Below, piece by piece: positions 1 through 9,293 of a stretch of 55,005 nucleotides of DNA. Where the stretch lies: NCBI GenBank assembly GCA_937942145.1, contig CALDFV010000303.1, positions 1-55,005 on the forward strand. The letters are read 5' to 3'. The stretch is from an uncultured Opitutaceae bacterium. GTDB lineage: Bacteria > Verrucomicrobiota > Verrucomicrobiia > Opitutales > Opitutaceae. Position numbers and translations under genes: made by a program. Position 1 is the stretch's first letter; each line of letters starts with the position of its first letter. The notes below the pieces were generated by a model, which ran no database searches, was not told the origin of the DNA, and worked only from the letters and a program-made list of their open reading frames with translations.

Positions 1-38
1 GGACCGGCGAGCACCTGTACTGTCTGAGCAAGTCGTAG
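1..38 (+). CDS. C-terminal fragment of a probable PQQ-like beta-propeller protein
   Basis: The third forward frame reads TGEHLYCLSKS and stops at TAG (36-38). A G-H-L-Y-C-L segment is typical of the last blade of PQQ-like beta-propeller proteins, and two full genes of that type follow on the same strand at 2396 and 3914. Only 11 residues are visible, so the assignment rests on this short motif and on context. The gene would converge on the TonB receptor gene, with REP elements between them. Confidence 0.35.
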   Translation, partial: TGEHLYCLSKS

Positions 39-160
39 TAGCTCCGGGCTTCAGCCTGAGCCCTTAAACGAGTCCATCCTGTAGGAGCGGCTTTAGGCCG
101 CGATTTCAACGAACATCCATGCGTTCACGAAATCTTTCGCGGGATTAACCCGCTCCTACA
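38..160. repeat. REP elements, including an inverted pair (REPIN-like)
   Basis: Positions 81-104 carry a REP-like palindrome starting GTAGGAGCGG with a matching CCGC arm. Positions 137-159 carry the same element inverted, ending CCGCTCCTAC. The pair therefore faces inward with about 32 bases between. A third, diverged palindrome starting GTAGCTCCGGGCTT lies at 38-61. A GTAG-start REP arranged as an inverted doublet is the arrangement mobilised by RAYT (TnpA-REP) transposases, and the position between two apparently convergent genes is typical. No RAYT gene is in the window. Confidence 0.75.
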
Positions 161-174
161 ATTTTCTACCAAAG

Positions 175-285
175 CTAGAATCTCGCGCTTAGCCGGACCC
201 CAAATGATTCGGGGTCTCCTGGAGTTGCCGCGAAAATTTGTGGATTAATAAACGTGTAATACTGTTCGTCCCCAAGGTTTTCGCC
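175..285 (-). pseudogene. Detached C-terminal end of the TonB-dependent receptor after an in-frame stop
   Basis: Reading through the TAA at 286-288 in the same frame gives 36 more codons, starting GENLGDEQYYTF and ending FGVRLSARF before TAG at 175-177. This is the canonical last two strands of a TonB-dependent receptor, with the terminal aromatic residue needed for BAM-dependent insertion. The stop falls where related receptors have Tyr or Trp before G-E-N-L, and TAA differs from the Tyr codons TAT and TAC by one base. It is therefore a recent nonsense change, a sequencing error, or a readthrough site. Confidence 0.85.
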
Positions 286-2229
286 TTATACCACCACTGA
301 ATACCGTTCCGTTCTAAACCCGATCTGAGCGTCGAAAACTTCATAACTCCCCTGGCGAAACATCGCGGTATTTCCTTCGTCAAAAAACGTTTCGCCAATA
401 CCGCGAAAAGTGGCCTGGAAGAAAATGCCATTGTCTAAGCTGTAACGAGCAGATCCACGAAAGGTGGTGCTAGGCGTGAAAGGAACTTCATTTCCATTCA
501 GATTCGCTCCGTTGAAAGGAACGATGTGCTCTTCGAAAGTGACGTCGTTACTCCCAATGCTTCCCTCTATAACGAAATTCGGAGTCGGCTGCCAAACAAC
601 TTCAGCCTCTACTCCGGAAGAAGAGACTTCGTCCGCTGTGATAACAATATAGTCTGTCGCATTGGGAACGGAACGTTCCAACTGGTAATTGTCTATGGAT
701 ACGTCGAAAACCGTTACCCGCGCTTTAAAGGTGGTATCCGTGGTCGTGAATGAGAATCCAATCTCGTTTGACCAGGACGACTCGTCATTGAAACCCGCTA
801 GATTCGGCAAATCCGTAAACGCGCTGTAGCCCGCTGGCTTGAACGCGGATGCGGATCGCCCGATAAAGGAGAAATGATCGCTCATGACCGCTTCGAAACC
901 GAAGTCGACAGAGGCATAAGTACCGTTCTTGTCAGCGCTTATAGGAGCGAGTCCGACGGGCGACGATTTTTCCCGATCAATAGAAGCATCCGCTTTCTGG
1001 ATACGGGCTCCGGTATCGAGGATGAATGTCTCTGTCACATCAAAGGAGACATGTCCAAACGCCGCTATGCTCTGTTCTTCGGTTTCGAAAACCGTACTCT
1101 CGGTAAAGACTGGGAAAAACGGCGGAGCCGGAAAGACACGCGTAGTGTCGCCTCCGGTTTCCTTATCTTGGAAAAAAAGGCCGGCTCGCCAGTCAAGGGG
1201 ACTTCCACTGTCGTTCGACTCGAAGCGGAACTCTTGCGTAAACAGGTTTTGATCCTGCTGTATCGCCGAGGTCGAAATCGGGTCCGGGCTCAAATCGAGA
1301 TCAACCGTCGAGGGATCCAACTCCCATTTCTGAAAAGCCGTGATGGACTTGAAAACACCCCATTCGAACTCTCGGTCGAGATGAACCGATATCTGATTTC
1401 GGTCAATCTGAGTTTCCCCTTCCAAGTTGGAACCCACAACAAATGGATCGGGGCTAAAGAGAGAGGATAATCGCTGGCTTCCATCATCGATCGACTCCGT
1501 GACCAATTTGACCCGAGCGTTCCAGTCATTTCCCGGAGAGAAAAACAGACTGTACTGCGCCCCTTGAGCCTCTCTCGTATCAGTGTGACGGTCCAGGGTC
1601 GCATTGTAGAGATACCCATCCCGCTCGTTGTGAAAAACTGTGAGACTGTGAGAAACACCAGAACCGGAAATGGGACCGGAAATATTCGCTCGAAACGCCC
1701 GCTTGCTGAAGGATCCGAATTCGGCCGCTAGATTGATGCGCTGCTCCTGCATTGGCTTCGGACTTTGGATTTCGATCACGCCCGCCGGCCCGTTCCTACC
1801 GAAGAAGGACCCCATTCCTCCGCGATGTACGGTCAATGAATTACCTGAGAGCAATTCAGACGAATAAGTGAACACATCACCTGAGGGAACGTCATCTATA
1901 TACTGGGCCACTCCCGCCGGGCTGAAGAACAGAGTGTTGCCCGTGCCTCGGATCGAAATCACATCTCCATATCCGCGCGTCTCGCTCGAAGCGACGAAGA
2001 GGTTCGGCACGAGTGCCGACGTTTCCTGGACGGACTGCATTTGGTACAGATCTACCGCCCCCGTCGTAAACCCGCTGGAAAGTCCTCCTCTGTCGATGAG
2101 GGAGTCTCCCGCGATCACTCGAATAGGTGACAACTCGAAGATCTCAGCACTAGGCTGACCGGAGGACTGTCCCAAGGCGCTCAAGCCGGATAGCAGCCCC
2201 AATAGAAATGTATAAACTTGTTTCATCAA
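286..2229 (-). CDS. TonB-dependent outer-membrane receptor, C-terminally truncated by in-frame TAA
   Basis: This encodes 647 residues of a TonB-dependent receptor for energy-coupled uptake across the outer membrane. A signal peptide covers about residues 1-25. The plug domain follows, with the typical SIRGTG segment and the G-x-F-G-R-N-x-x-A-G-V-I-E-I stretch near its end, and then a beta-barrel. The frame stops after RYSVVV, while the conserved last 36 codons continue in frame at 175-285, so the product lacks its final strands and terminal Phe. Without readthrough it should not assemble as a normal barrel. It is divergent from the beta-propeller gene at 2396 and convergent with whatever ends at position 38. 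The substrate cannot be told from sequence. Iron chelates and complex glycans or aromatics are the usual ligands of this class. Confidence 0.9.
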   Translation of the reverse strand: MMKQVYTFLLGLLSGLSALGQSSGQPSAEIFELSPIRVIAGDSLIDRGGLSSGFTTGAVDLYQMQSVQETSALVPNLFVASSETRGYGDVISIRGTGNTLFFSPAGVAQYIDDVPSGDVFTYSSELLSGNSLTVHRGGMGSFFGRNGPAGVIEIQSPKPMQEQRINLAAEFGSFSKRAFRANISGPISGSGVSHSLTVFHNERDGYLYNATLDRHTDTREAQGAQYSLFFSPGNDWNARVKLVTESIDDGSQRLSSLFSPDPFVVGSNLEGETQIDRNQISVHLDREFEWGVFKSITAFQKWELDPSTVDLDLSPDPISTSAIQQDQNLFTQEFRFESNDSGSPLDWRAGLFFQDKETGGDTTRVFPAPPFFPVFTESTVFETEEQSIAAFGHVSFDVTETFILDTGARIQKADASIDREKSSPVGLAPISADKNGTYASVDFGFEAVMSDHFSFIGRSASAFKPAGYSAFTDLPNLAGFNDESSWSNEIGFSFTTTDTTFKARVTVFDVSIDNYQLERSVPNATDYIVITADEVSSSGVEAEVVWQPTPNFVIEGSIGSNDVTFEEHIVPFNGANLNGNEVPFTPSTTFRGSARYSLDNGIFFQATFRGIGETFFDEGNTAMFRQGSYEVFDAQIGFRTERYSVVV

Positions 2230-2395
2230 TTTCAGTTAGTTGGTAGTTCGCGACTTAAAAGAACTAATTTTCCATACAAAACAATAAAAATGGACCTCAT
2301 TCTCCGATTATTGAGCAGCCCTCGTTTCCGAGTGACTCAGCGAATTTTTGCCTCTATTTTGTCCGAATTATGGAATTTGCAGCCAATTAAGAACA

Positions 2396-3832
2396 ATGCG
2401 CTATCATTTTATATTACCTCTCTCACTCACCCTGCTCGTGGCGAATTCAGCTACGTTTGCCGACATTCCGTCTTGGCGAACAAATCAAAATGGCGTCTAC
2501 GCAACCGACGTATCTCCCGTAAATTGGCGGGAGAAACTCCTGTTTGAAATCCCTTTGGAAACCAAGAGCAACGCAACTCCGATTCTGGTGGACGACAAAC
2601 TCATTTTTACCGCGGAACCCGCCTGGCTCATTTGTGCGGACAGCAAAACCGGAAAAGTAATCTGGAAGCGATCGAACGACCTGATGGAGCTGAACAATAT
2701 CAGCGATTCAAAACGGCAGGCTCTCGAGGCGCACAAAGCTAGAATCGAGACCGTCGAACAAGAGATTCGTAGATTGCGAAATGACGTCCGTCGACTCGAG
2801 CGGGCCTTAGAGAACGACAAGGAAAACGAGAAAGTAAAAGCGTCACTCAATCAAAAGTACGAGGAATCAAGCGCGTTGAACAAGGAAAGCGAAGCGCTGC
2901 AACGTGATCCAGAATTCAGCAACTTCGTCACGCCTCCCGCTCACAACACGAACGGATACAGCTCCTACACGCCCTACTTTGATGGTCAAAAAATCTACGC
3001 GGTATTCGGCCTCGGAGTCGTCGTCGCCTATGATCTGGACGGAAACCGCCTCTGGTCACGGTTTGTCGAACACCCGGACCACCGCTGGGGCGGGGCGACC
3101 ATGCCACAGATCGTCGATGGAAAGCTAATCGTTCGATTTGACGATTATGCGGCTTTGAATCCAGAAAATGGCGAAACGATTTGGACCACTCCTTCCGAGG
3201 TCGTATTCGGGACGCCGGCCCCTTTTGAAGTTGAAGGACAGTCATTCCTCTTCACCCCGCGTGGTGAGGTCATTCGGGTAAGCGACGGCAAAGTGATCCA
3301 AGAGGGCCTCGTTTTTCTGCACGCCACGCGCGACTGGTCCATTTTCAATACGCCAACGGTAGTCGGCGACATGATTTACACCGTAAGTGGTGTCGAGAAA
3401 GCCAACGGGGACGCCTACGCCTACAGAATTCCGAAAAGCGTGAAGGCCCTCGAAAAATCAGGTCTTAAGCGGATCTGGCATACGGAAGTCGAGAAAGACC
3501 GGTACTACTCATCTATTCTCGTCCACGAAGGCATCCTCTACATTGTTACACGCGATAACCTAATTACGGCCCTCGATGATGCCAACGGCGAGGTAATCTA
3601 CACCCATCAGATTAAGGGGGCAAAGGGCACCGCCTATCCCAGTATGGTGCTTGCCGGAGGAAAGATTTATCTAGGCATCGACGATGGCCATCTTGTGATT
3701 ATCAAGCCCGGCCGGGAATTCACCGAGCTCGCTCGCCACGAGGTAGGCCCCTATCGCAGCACCCCCATTTTCACCGATTCCACTGCATTTCTACGGACCT
3801 ACGAGTCGCTGCAAGCGGTCAGCAGCCTGTAG
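2396..3832 (+). CDS. Exported PQQ-like beta-propeller protein with a coiled-coil insertion
   Basis: This 478-residue protein starts at ATG 2396, which gives a clean signal peptide (MRYHFILPLSLTLL, cleaved near TFADIP); an upstream TTG at 2348 would bury it. Repeated blade motifs such as W-L-I-C-A-D-S-K-T-G-K-V-I-W, Y-D-L-D-G-N-R-L-W and L-N-P-E-N-G-E-T-I-W define a BamB/quinoprotein-like propeller. Between the first blades, about residues 100-165 form a charged heptad-rich coiled coil, unusual for the family. Propellers of this type in Planctomycetes and Verrucomicrobia are usually periplasmic proteins of unknown ligand, and I see no evidence that it binds PQQ. It is followed 81 bases later by a second propeller gene, so the two are probably cotranscribed. 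Confidence 0.85.
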   Translation: MRYHFILPLSLTLLVANSATFADIPSWRTNQNGVYATDVSPVNWREKLLFEIPLETKSNATPILVDDKLIFTAEPAWLICADSKTGKVIWKRSNDLMELNNISDSKRQALEAHKARIETVEQEIRRLRNDVRRLERALENDKENEKVKASLNQKYEESSALNKESEALQRDPEFSNFVTPPAHNTNGYSSYTPYFDGQKIYAVFGLGVVVAYDLDGNRLWSRFVEHPDHRWGGATMPQIVDGKLIVRFDDYAALNPENGETIWTTPSEVVFGTPAPFEVEGQSFLFTPRGEVIRVSDGKVIQEGLVFLHATRDWSIFNTPTVVGDMIYTVSGVEKANGDAYAYRIPKSVKALEKSGLKRIWHTEVEKDRYYSSILVHEGILYIVTRDNLITALDDANGEVIYTHQIKGAKGTAYPSMVLAGGKIYLGIDDGHLVIIKPGREFTELARHEVGPYRSTPIFTDSTAFLRTYESLQAVSSL

Positions 3833-3913
3833 GAAAGACCGGCGGAACAATTCTGCGCCATAAAACACTGATAGTCTTCGTAAGTTAGATCAGATTCCTA
3901 CCGAAGAATAAGT

Positions 3914-5149
3914 ATGCCCAAAGCCCTCAAAACAATCGTTCCCCTTCTCGCGCTGACCTGCCTCATCACAGCTGAATCCAGCGATTGGCCACGATTCTTG
4001 GGTCCCGATGGGAATGGAGTCGTTCTAGAAGATGACACTCTGAACACCGACTGGGCGGCCAACCCTCCAAAGATCTTGTGGACGCGGCAAATTGGATTGG
4101 GCTGCTCTTCATTCGCGGTTGCAGACGGCAAAGCGCTGTCACTGGGCAATACCAATAATCAGGATACCGTATGGTGCTTTGACACAAAAACCGGCGCTCT
4201 CATTTGGAAACATACGTATGACGAACCCAAAGGGGCAAAATACTATTCCGGTGGAACCTCCTCAACTCCGACGATTGATGGGGATCGCGTCTATACGGTA
4301 AGCAAACAAGGAAAACTATTCTGCCTAGAATTGGGTTCAGGCAAAGTCATTTGGGAACGCAACTACTCGGACGACTTCGATGGGCGCCGCCAATCATGGG
4401 GATGGGCCGCTTCACCTGTCGTCTACAAGAACCTGCTCCTCATCGATCCCGGCGCGAAGGACGGCGCCTTGGTCGCTCTCGACAAAAATACCGGCGAGAC
4501 TGTTTGGAAAATTGGTACGGAAGAACCCGGCTACTCGACTCCGGTCGTGTACCAAGACCGTGGCCGGGACCGCGTTTCCGTTTTCCATAAAAAGGCGCTG
4601 GTTGGATACGATTTGGAAAGCCCAGGAGATCCGCTCTTTCGATACTCCTGGAGAACCAGCTATGGAGCCAATGCTTCCAACCCTCACTTTCGTGACGGAA
4701 AATTCTATATCAGCTCAGGCTACGGATCAGGATATGCGGTAATTGATGTCACTAAACCGGAACCAGAACTGCTGCATCGCGATCGTGAGCTTATATTAAA
4801 AGTTCAAACGAGCATACTCGTCGGCGATCATGTCATCGCCCACTATGGAGGTGACGGCGACCCAAGAAACTTGGTCGCATTAAACTTCGACTCCGGAGAA
4901 ATCGCTTGGAAACAAGAAGTCCCTGGAGATCTCGGTAACGTCATCGCGATCGGCGACCACTTGATAGTATTCACGGACTCCGGACACGTCATTCTCGGCA
5001 AAGACCAAGGTGATCACTTCCAGGAACTCGGAAGAAAGCATGCTCTCCTAGGAACCTCGTGGGCTCCCCCTTCCTATTCCAACGGTCGCCTCTATCTGAG
5101 AAACAACCTCGGAAAAGCGATTTGCCTGGATGTTTCGAAAACGAACTAA
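3914..5149 (+). CDS. Exported PQQ-like beta-propeller protein
   Basis: This 411-residue protein has a signal peptide ending near ITAESS, followed by the DWPRFLGPDGNGV motif that opens many Verrucomicrobial and Planctomycetal PQQ-like propellers. Blade signatures include W-C-F-D-T-K-T-G-A-L-I-W, C-L-E-L-G-S-G-K-V-I-W and A-L-D-K-N-T-G-E-T-V-W. The length fits a full seven- or eight-bladed propeller with no extra domain. It sits downstream of another propeller gene on the same strand and converges on the SDR gene at 5178 with only 28 bases between. Its function is unknown; a scaffold or ligand-binding role in the periplasm is as likely as an enzymatic one. Confidence 0.87.
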   Translation: MPKALKTIVPLLALTCLITAESSDWPRFLGPDGNGVVLEDDTLNTDWAANPPKILWTRQIGLGCSSFAVADGKALSLGNTNNQDTVWCFDTKTGALIWKHTYDEPKGAKYYSGGTSSTPTIDGDRVYTVSKQGKLFCLELGSGKVIWERNYSDDFDGRRQSWGWAASPVVYKNLLLIDPGAKDGALVALDKNTGETVWKIGTEEPGYSTPVVYQDRGRDRVSVFHKKALVGYDLESPGDPLFRYSWRTSYGANASNPHFRDGKFYISSGYGSGYAVIDVTKPEPELLHRDRELILKVQTSILVGDHVIAHYGGDGDPRNLVALNFDSGEIAWKQEVPGDLGNVIAIGDHLIVFTDSGHVILGKDQGDHFQELGRKHALLGTSWAPPSYSNGRLYLRNNLGKAICLDVSKTN

Positions 5150-5177
5150 CCGCAACTCAACCCTAATCTCCAGCCTC

Positions 5178-5966
5178 TCAATCCAACCAGGATCCACCCG
5201 CTAGAAATCCGCCATCTATGGCGAATACCTGTCCAGTGGTGTAGGAAGAAGCGGGTGACGCTAATAAAAGGGCGGTGCCAATGAGCTCTTCCGGAGTTCC
5301 GCCGCGCTTCATCGGTATGCGGTGATCGAGAAACTTCACTTTCTTGGGATCGCTAAAGATTCCGGCTTCAGTCAATGGGGTACGAATAAACCCCGGAGCG
5401 ATGCAGTTTACTTGAATATTGTCCTTCGCCCATTCCAGGGCCAAGGTTTTAGTCAGCTGGCCAATAGCGGCTTTCGTCATTCCGTAGACGGGCATTCCCC
5501 CAATTCCCGTCAGAGTCGTCATGGAACCTGTATTCACTACTTTACCACACTCGGACTTGCACAAGTGGGGGTAGGCAGCCTGACAAAGCCAAAAAACGCT
5601 TTCCAAATTAATCGCCATAAGCGTTTTGTAGTCGTCTTCCGTTACGTCTATCGCCGGCTTGCGCCTATTGGTTCCAGCATTGTTTACCAGGATATCGATA
5701 CCTCCTAGCTTCGCGGCTGCTTCATCTACTAAAGTCTCCGATACTTCCTTCGTCCCCAAGTTCGCAACGAAAGGTACCGCAGAGCCTCCCTTCTCTTCAA
5801 TCTGTCGAATCGTCTCAGCGATCTTATGAGGCTGCGTTCCATGTACCCCTACAGTCGCTCCGGCTTCCGCATAGCAAACCGCGATCGAACGACCGATTCC
5901 ACTACTCGCGCCCGTTATCAAGGCCCGCTTTCCTTTTAGTGAAAAAAGTTGTTCGAATATACTCAT
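5178..5966 (-). CDS. SDR-family NAD(P)-dependent oxidoreductase
   Basis: This 262-residue protein is a classical short-chain dehydrogenase/reductase. It has the cofactor motif TGASSGIG (residues 18-25), NNAG at 95-98, catalytic Ser148 and the Y-x-x-x-K pair Tyr161/Lys165, then the P-G-F-I-R-T-P segment and a C-terminal AIDGGFLAGGSW tail. The overall sequence resembles gluconate 5-dehydrogenase and 2-deoxygluconate 3-dehydrogenase proteins, but substrates in this family cannot be read from motifs. The start codon lies four bases after the stop of the ABC permease gene, so it is the last gene of the long leftward run and may act on the same compound. Confidence 0.88.
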   Translation of the reverse strand: MSIFEQLFSLKGKRALITGASSGIGRSIAVCYAEAGATVGVHGTQPHKIAETIRQIEEKGGSAVPFVANLGTKEVSETLVDEAAAKLGGIDILVNNAGTNRRKPAIDVTEDDYKTLMAINLESVFWLCQAAYPHLCKSECGKVVNTGSMTTLTGIGGMPVYGMTKAAIGQLTKTLALEWAKDNIQVNCIAPGFIRTPLTEAGIFSDPKKVKFLDHRIPMKRGGTPEELIGTALLLASPASSYTTGQVFAIDGGFLAGGSWLD

Positions 5967-5970
5967 ATTA

Positions 5971-8900
5971 CTACGACTCGAAATCCCGTTGCAGGTCAGC
6001 TAGCGCGGGAACATTTCGCCTGTATCCAAGAAACGACCAAAAACCTGCGTTAATCAGAATGGCCACAACCAAGATAGAAACATTCAATACAGGGGCCGCC
6101 ACACCGAGATGACTCATAGAGGGAACGATGGATACAATCGCCGCGCAAATCCCAATTCCCATGCCCCAACCAATTAGCGATTTTAATTCGCTGAAGACCA
6201 CTTTCTTGCGCACGCGATTGGGTATGCCGATCGCATCCATAAGGGCGAATTCGTGACGACGCTCCGACAGGTTGCGAGCCACCACCACACCCAATCCAGC
6301 ACTTCCTAAAATAACGCCAAGACCTCCCAGAACATGGAAAATAGCGATGTAGGTGTTTTCAACTTCGTGAAAGGACTGCAGCCGATCAGAGGCAATCTCT
6401 ACTTGTCCCCCCCAAGCGCTAAGGACGGATTCAATTCGAGAACGGCTTTTCTCAATATCGCTGTCCCAGGAATCGAGCAGGAAAAGCTGGTACCCCTCAT
6501 GTTGGGGATATTTCTCCAAGAACACGCTTTCATCGAGAATCAGGCTCCCTTGGAAAACGGTATCGCTGATCGCTCCGATTAATTCGACCTCAAATGTATT
6601 TCCACCATTGTCCGTGTAGACTAGGCGATCTCCCAATTTCCGTTTCAGCGCCCACTGTAAAGTCGCACTGTCAACAAACGCGGGCACCACCGAATCGTCG
6701 GAGATTTCCTTTAAAAGATTCCAACCCTTACTGGAATCCAATCCTTCTCGAATCGAATGGAAGGTGAAGGCTCCTCTGGTTGCCAAGGTCGAGCTGTCTA
6801 AGGATAGCAATCGGGGATTCGCGGTTTGGTTCAGATTAAAGCAGCTGGCATCGTCGCCCTGACCAACGCGAATTGGGTTGATCGCGTTGTCACCATCCAG
6901 ACCAAATAGATTGTCAGGTCCGGAATAGTCGGCCGGGTCACTCAACGGAATCGAAGTCTCCGCCCAGTAGGTATACCCTCCATATCCATTTTTTGGATCA
7001 TCCCCACTGGTGTCTTTCTCCTTCCGAAAAGCCGCAACCGAAACCACAAGAAATACACCGCAGGCCAAGGTCCCCACAACGGTCAGACTCCGCATGGGTC
7101 GGCGGCCGTTATTGAGCCTACCCAATTTGGCCAGATCCAAAAGCTCTCCTCCAATCACTCTGGCAAAGTTAAGCCGGAACGCGCAAATTCCCAGGCCTCC
7201 CACCAGAAGGCAGAAACCCACTAGGAAATAGCCAATCTGCAGAGGAAGTTTCCCCAGCAAGGAAAGTCCAAACAAAGTCAATCCCCCTGCCAGGCCGGCA
7301 CTGCCAATCTTAAGGGACCAGCGTCCCTTGGTCCTACCCCCTACGCCACTCTCTTCCGACCCCTGCTGCAAGCGAAAGCTGGCTTGGGTCTTGCTTTGCT
7401 TTCTCAGAACAAACCAGATGGAGCCCATCGCTAGCCCAATGTTCGTCACGATTCCAATCGCAATCGTTGTGAGGCTACTTGAAACACCGAACATCGATCC
7501 CACAGAATTTTCACTCCAAATCGTTTCTAAAAACCGAAGTACCCCAAAGGTGTATCCATACGCCAATGGCACCGCCGCAAGAGAACCAACTACTACTATG
7601 AGTAACGCTCCCGCAAATCTCCAACGGTAGATTCGCTTATCGCTGATCCCTAACGACGACAAAAGCGCATTTTCACGATTAACTTGCTGTATCGAAAAGC
7701 TGAAAAGCATCCCAACGAGACTCAATGAAGCAATGATCAGGAAGAAGCTCATACCAATGAAGAGCCCCCCAATATCAACCGGTGAATTAGCCGACTCCAA
7801 TGCCGCATCCCGCAGCGAGACGGTTTGCATGCCCAACATCCTAGGGTCGAGAACGGCCCTAATCTCTTCTGTCAGCTCATCGGATCCTTGGAAGGACTTC
7901 GGCACTCTTAAACCCGTATACGCTCCCCACCGATTGGACCATTGAGCTTCGCCTGAGGCGAGGGAGATGAAGGCCTTAGGGGCACCCTTGAAATCATCCC
8001 AGTATTCTTCATCCTTATCCCGAATTCGATCGAGATCCAGAGGCATCCCTGCATCCCAATCACTCGAATCCTCAGCCCCTGCGACTCCAGGGAAATCCGG
8101 CATCCAAAGAGAGTCCGCCACCAGTCCGGAATGAGGAACAATCGATCGAATCGTGTAGGAGCTTGTCGCTTCAACGAGTAGACTCGACTGGTCGACTACA
8201 TAGTAACTGATATCCAAAGAATCTCCAACTGCCGCTTCCAAATCGTCTGCTAGCCATTGGGTGACAACCACTTCATCCGAACCTAACGCTTCGTCTAAGA
8301 AAGGCGCTGCTTCCGGATCAACCGCAGATACCATCGAGTAAGGCGTTTCGCGACTGTTGGTTTCCAAGGTATTGGCTAGATAAGTTATCACTGGCTCCGC
8401 CAAAGGTATACGTTTCTGGATCGCGGCCACCATTGCCTCATCCAGAAAAACACGCTCGCTACGAATTTCGGTCGCTTCTGCTAATGGAATATCTACGAGC
8501 GATAATCCGTAGTCCGCCAAGGTTAAAAGAGGATCCACAAGGGTGAACACGTCTTTCGAATCTTGCTTTTCTTTTTCATTCGATGAGTCCTTTAGCAAAA
8601 TCAAATTGGCTCTCCCAGGGTATTCGATCTGTTCTTGTATCCAGTTTATTGGGGCAAACAACGTAAAAGGAGATATCTGATTTGCCTCGAGGCCAAAACG
8701 CCCAAACTGGTCATCGGAAATTACCGCCGAAACCGTCACCCTAATCCCGATCACATTATCTTTGCTCCCGGACATCGGCGCGTCTCGTGAAAGCAAACCC
8801 GGTTTCTCTAGACGCATGACAAAGGATTCTCCTTCTTTCAATTGGAGACGCTCTGCTAAACGCTGATTTACGGCGACGGTGCTTCTAGCATCAAAATTCG

Positions 8901-9273
8901 GCGGGGTCGTCGGTGTGGGCGCGAATTTCCAAAATCGTTCATCGACACCCATCACCTGCATCTGAGGGGCCAAAAGGTTCATCTCCGATCGGGAAGCGCT
9001 TCCTCTCAGCATCAAAATGGGCGCAGAATCCATCCCTAAGCTCAACTCGATAGATTCGGCCAGCGATTCGCCTACGAATCGATCGCCCACAGTTAGAACG
9101 TATTCAGTTTTTCCCACTCGCAGTTCTGCGAGTCGCTTTAGAGCAGCGCCAACAGAATCGCCCGCCAGCAAAGCCCCAAGAAGCACCGTCGCTCCGACCA
9201 TGGTTCCGGCGACGACTCCCAGGTGGGACTTTCGGTAGTACCAAAGACTGCGTAGGAGGAACCTTAGCTGCAT
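5971..9273 (-). CDS. Large FtsX/MacB-type ABC transporter permease
   Basis: This 1100-residue inner-membrane protein has an N-terminal membrane segment (about residues 18-42) and a long extracytoplasmic region. A first FtsX-type core with hydrophobic helices lies around residues 510-690, then a second periplasmic segment, and a C-terminal FtsX core (about 990-1085). This is two permease modules in one chain. ABC systems of this type extrude or extract lipids, lipoproteins or small molecules, or act mechanically on the envelope. Its ATPase gene lies 20 bases upstream. No outer-membrane TolC-like or MacA-like partner is in the operon, which argues against a complete tripartite pump encoded here. 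Confidence 0.88.
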   Translation of the reverse strand: MQLRFLLRSLWYYRKSHLGVVAGTMVGATVLLGALLAGDSVGAALKRLAELRVGKTEYVLTVGDRFVGESLAESIELSLGMDSAPILMLRGSASRSEMNLLAPQMQVMGVDERFWKFAPTPTTPPNFDARSTVAVNQRLAERLQLKEGESFVMRLEKPGLLSRDAPMSGSKDNVIGIRVTVSAVISDDQFGRFGLEANQISPFTLFAPINWIQEQIEYPGRANLILLKDSSNEKEKQDSKDVFTLVDPLLTLADYGLSLVDIPLAEATEIRSERVFLDEAMVAAIQKRIPLAEPVITYLANTLETNSRETPYSMVSAVDPEAAPFLDEALGSDEVVVTQWLADDLEAAVGDSLDISYYVVDQSSLLVEATSSYTIRSIVPHSGLVADSLWMPDFPGVAGAEDSSDWDAGMPLDLDRIRDKDEEYWDDFKGAPKAFISLASGEAQWSNRWGAYTGLRVPKSFQGSDELTEEIRAVLDPRMLGMQTVSLRDAALESANSPVDIGGLFIGMSFFLIIASLSLVGMLFSFSIQQVNRENALLSSLGISDKRIYRWRFAGALLIVVVGSLAAVPLAYGYTFGVLRFLETIWSENSVGSMFGVSSSLTTIAIGIVTNIGLAMGSIWFVLRKQSKTQASFRLQQGSEESGVGGRTKGRWSLKIGSAGLAGGLTLFGLSLLGKLPLQIGYFLVGFCLLVGGLGICAFRLNFARVIGGELLDLAKLGRLNNGRRPMRSLTVVGTLACGVFLVVSVAAFRKEKDTSGDDPKNGYGGYTYWAETSIPLSDPADYSGPDNLFGLDGDNAINPIRVGQGDDASCFNLNQTANPRLLSLDSSTLATRGAFTFHSIREGLDSSKGWNLLKEISDDSVVPAFVDSATLQWALKRKLGDRLVYTDNGGNTFEVELIGAISDTVFQGSLILDESVFLEKYPQHEGYQLFLLDSWDSDIEKSRSRIESVLSAWGGQVEIASDRLQSFHEVENTYIAIFHVLGGLGVILGSAGLGVVVARNLSERRHEFALMDAIGIPNRVRKKVVFSELKSLIGWGMGIGICAAIVSIVPSMSHLGVAAPVLNVSILVVAILINAGFWSFLGYRRNVPALADLQRDFES

Positions 9274-9293
9274 GAGACTTAATGAAACAACAG

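Noticed and set aside
874-1470. Long plus-strand open frame inside the TonB receptor gene
   Set aside because: It lies wholly antisense to a clear receptor gene and its translation shows no motif; it is a composition shadow.
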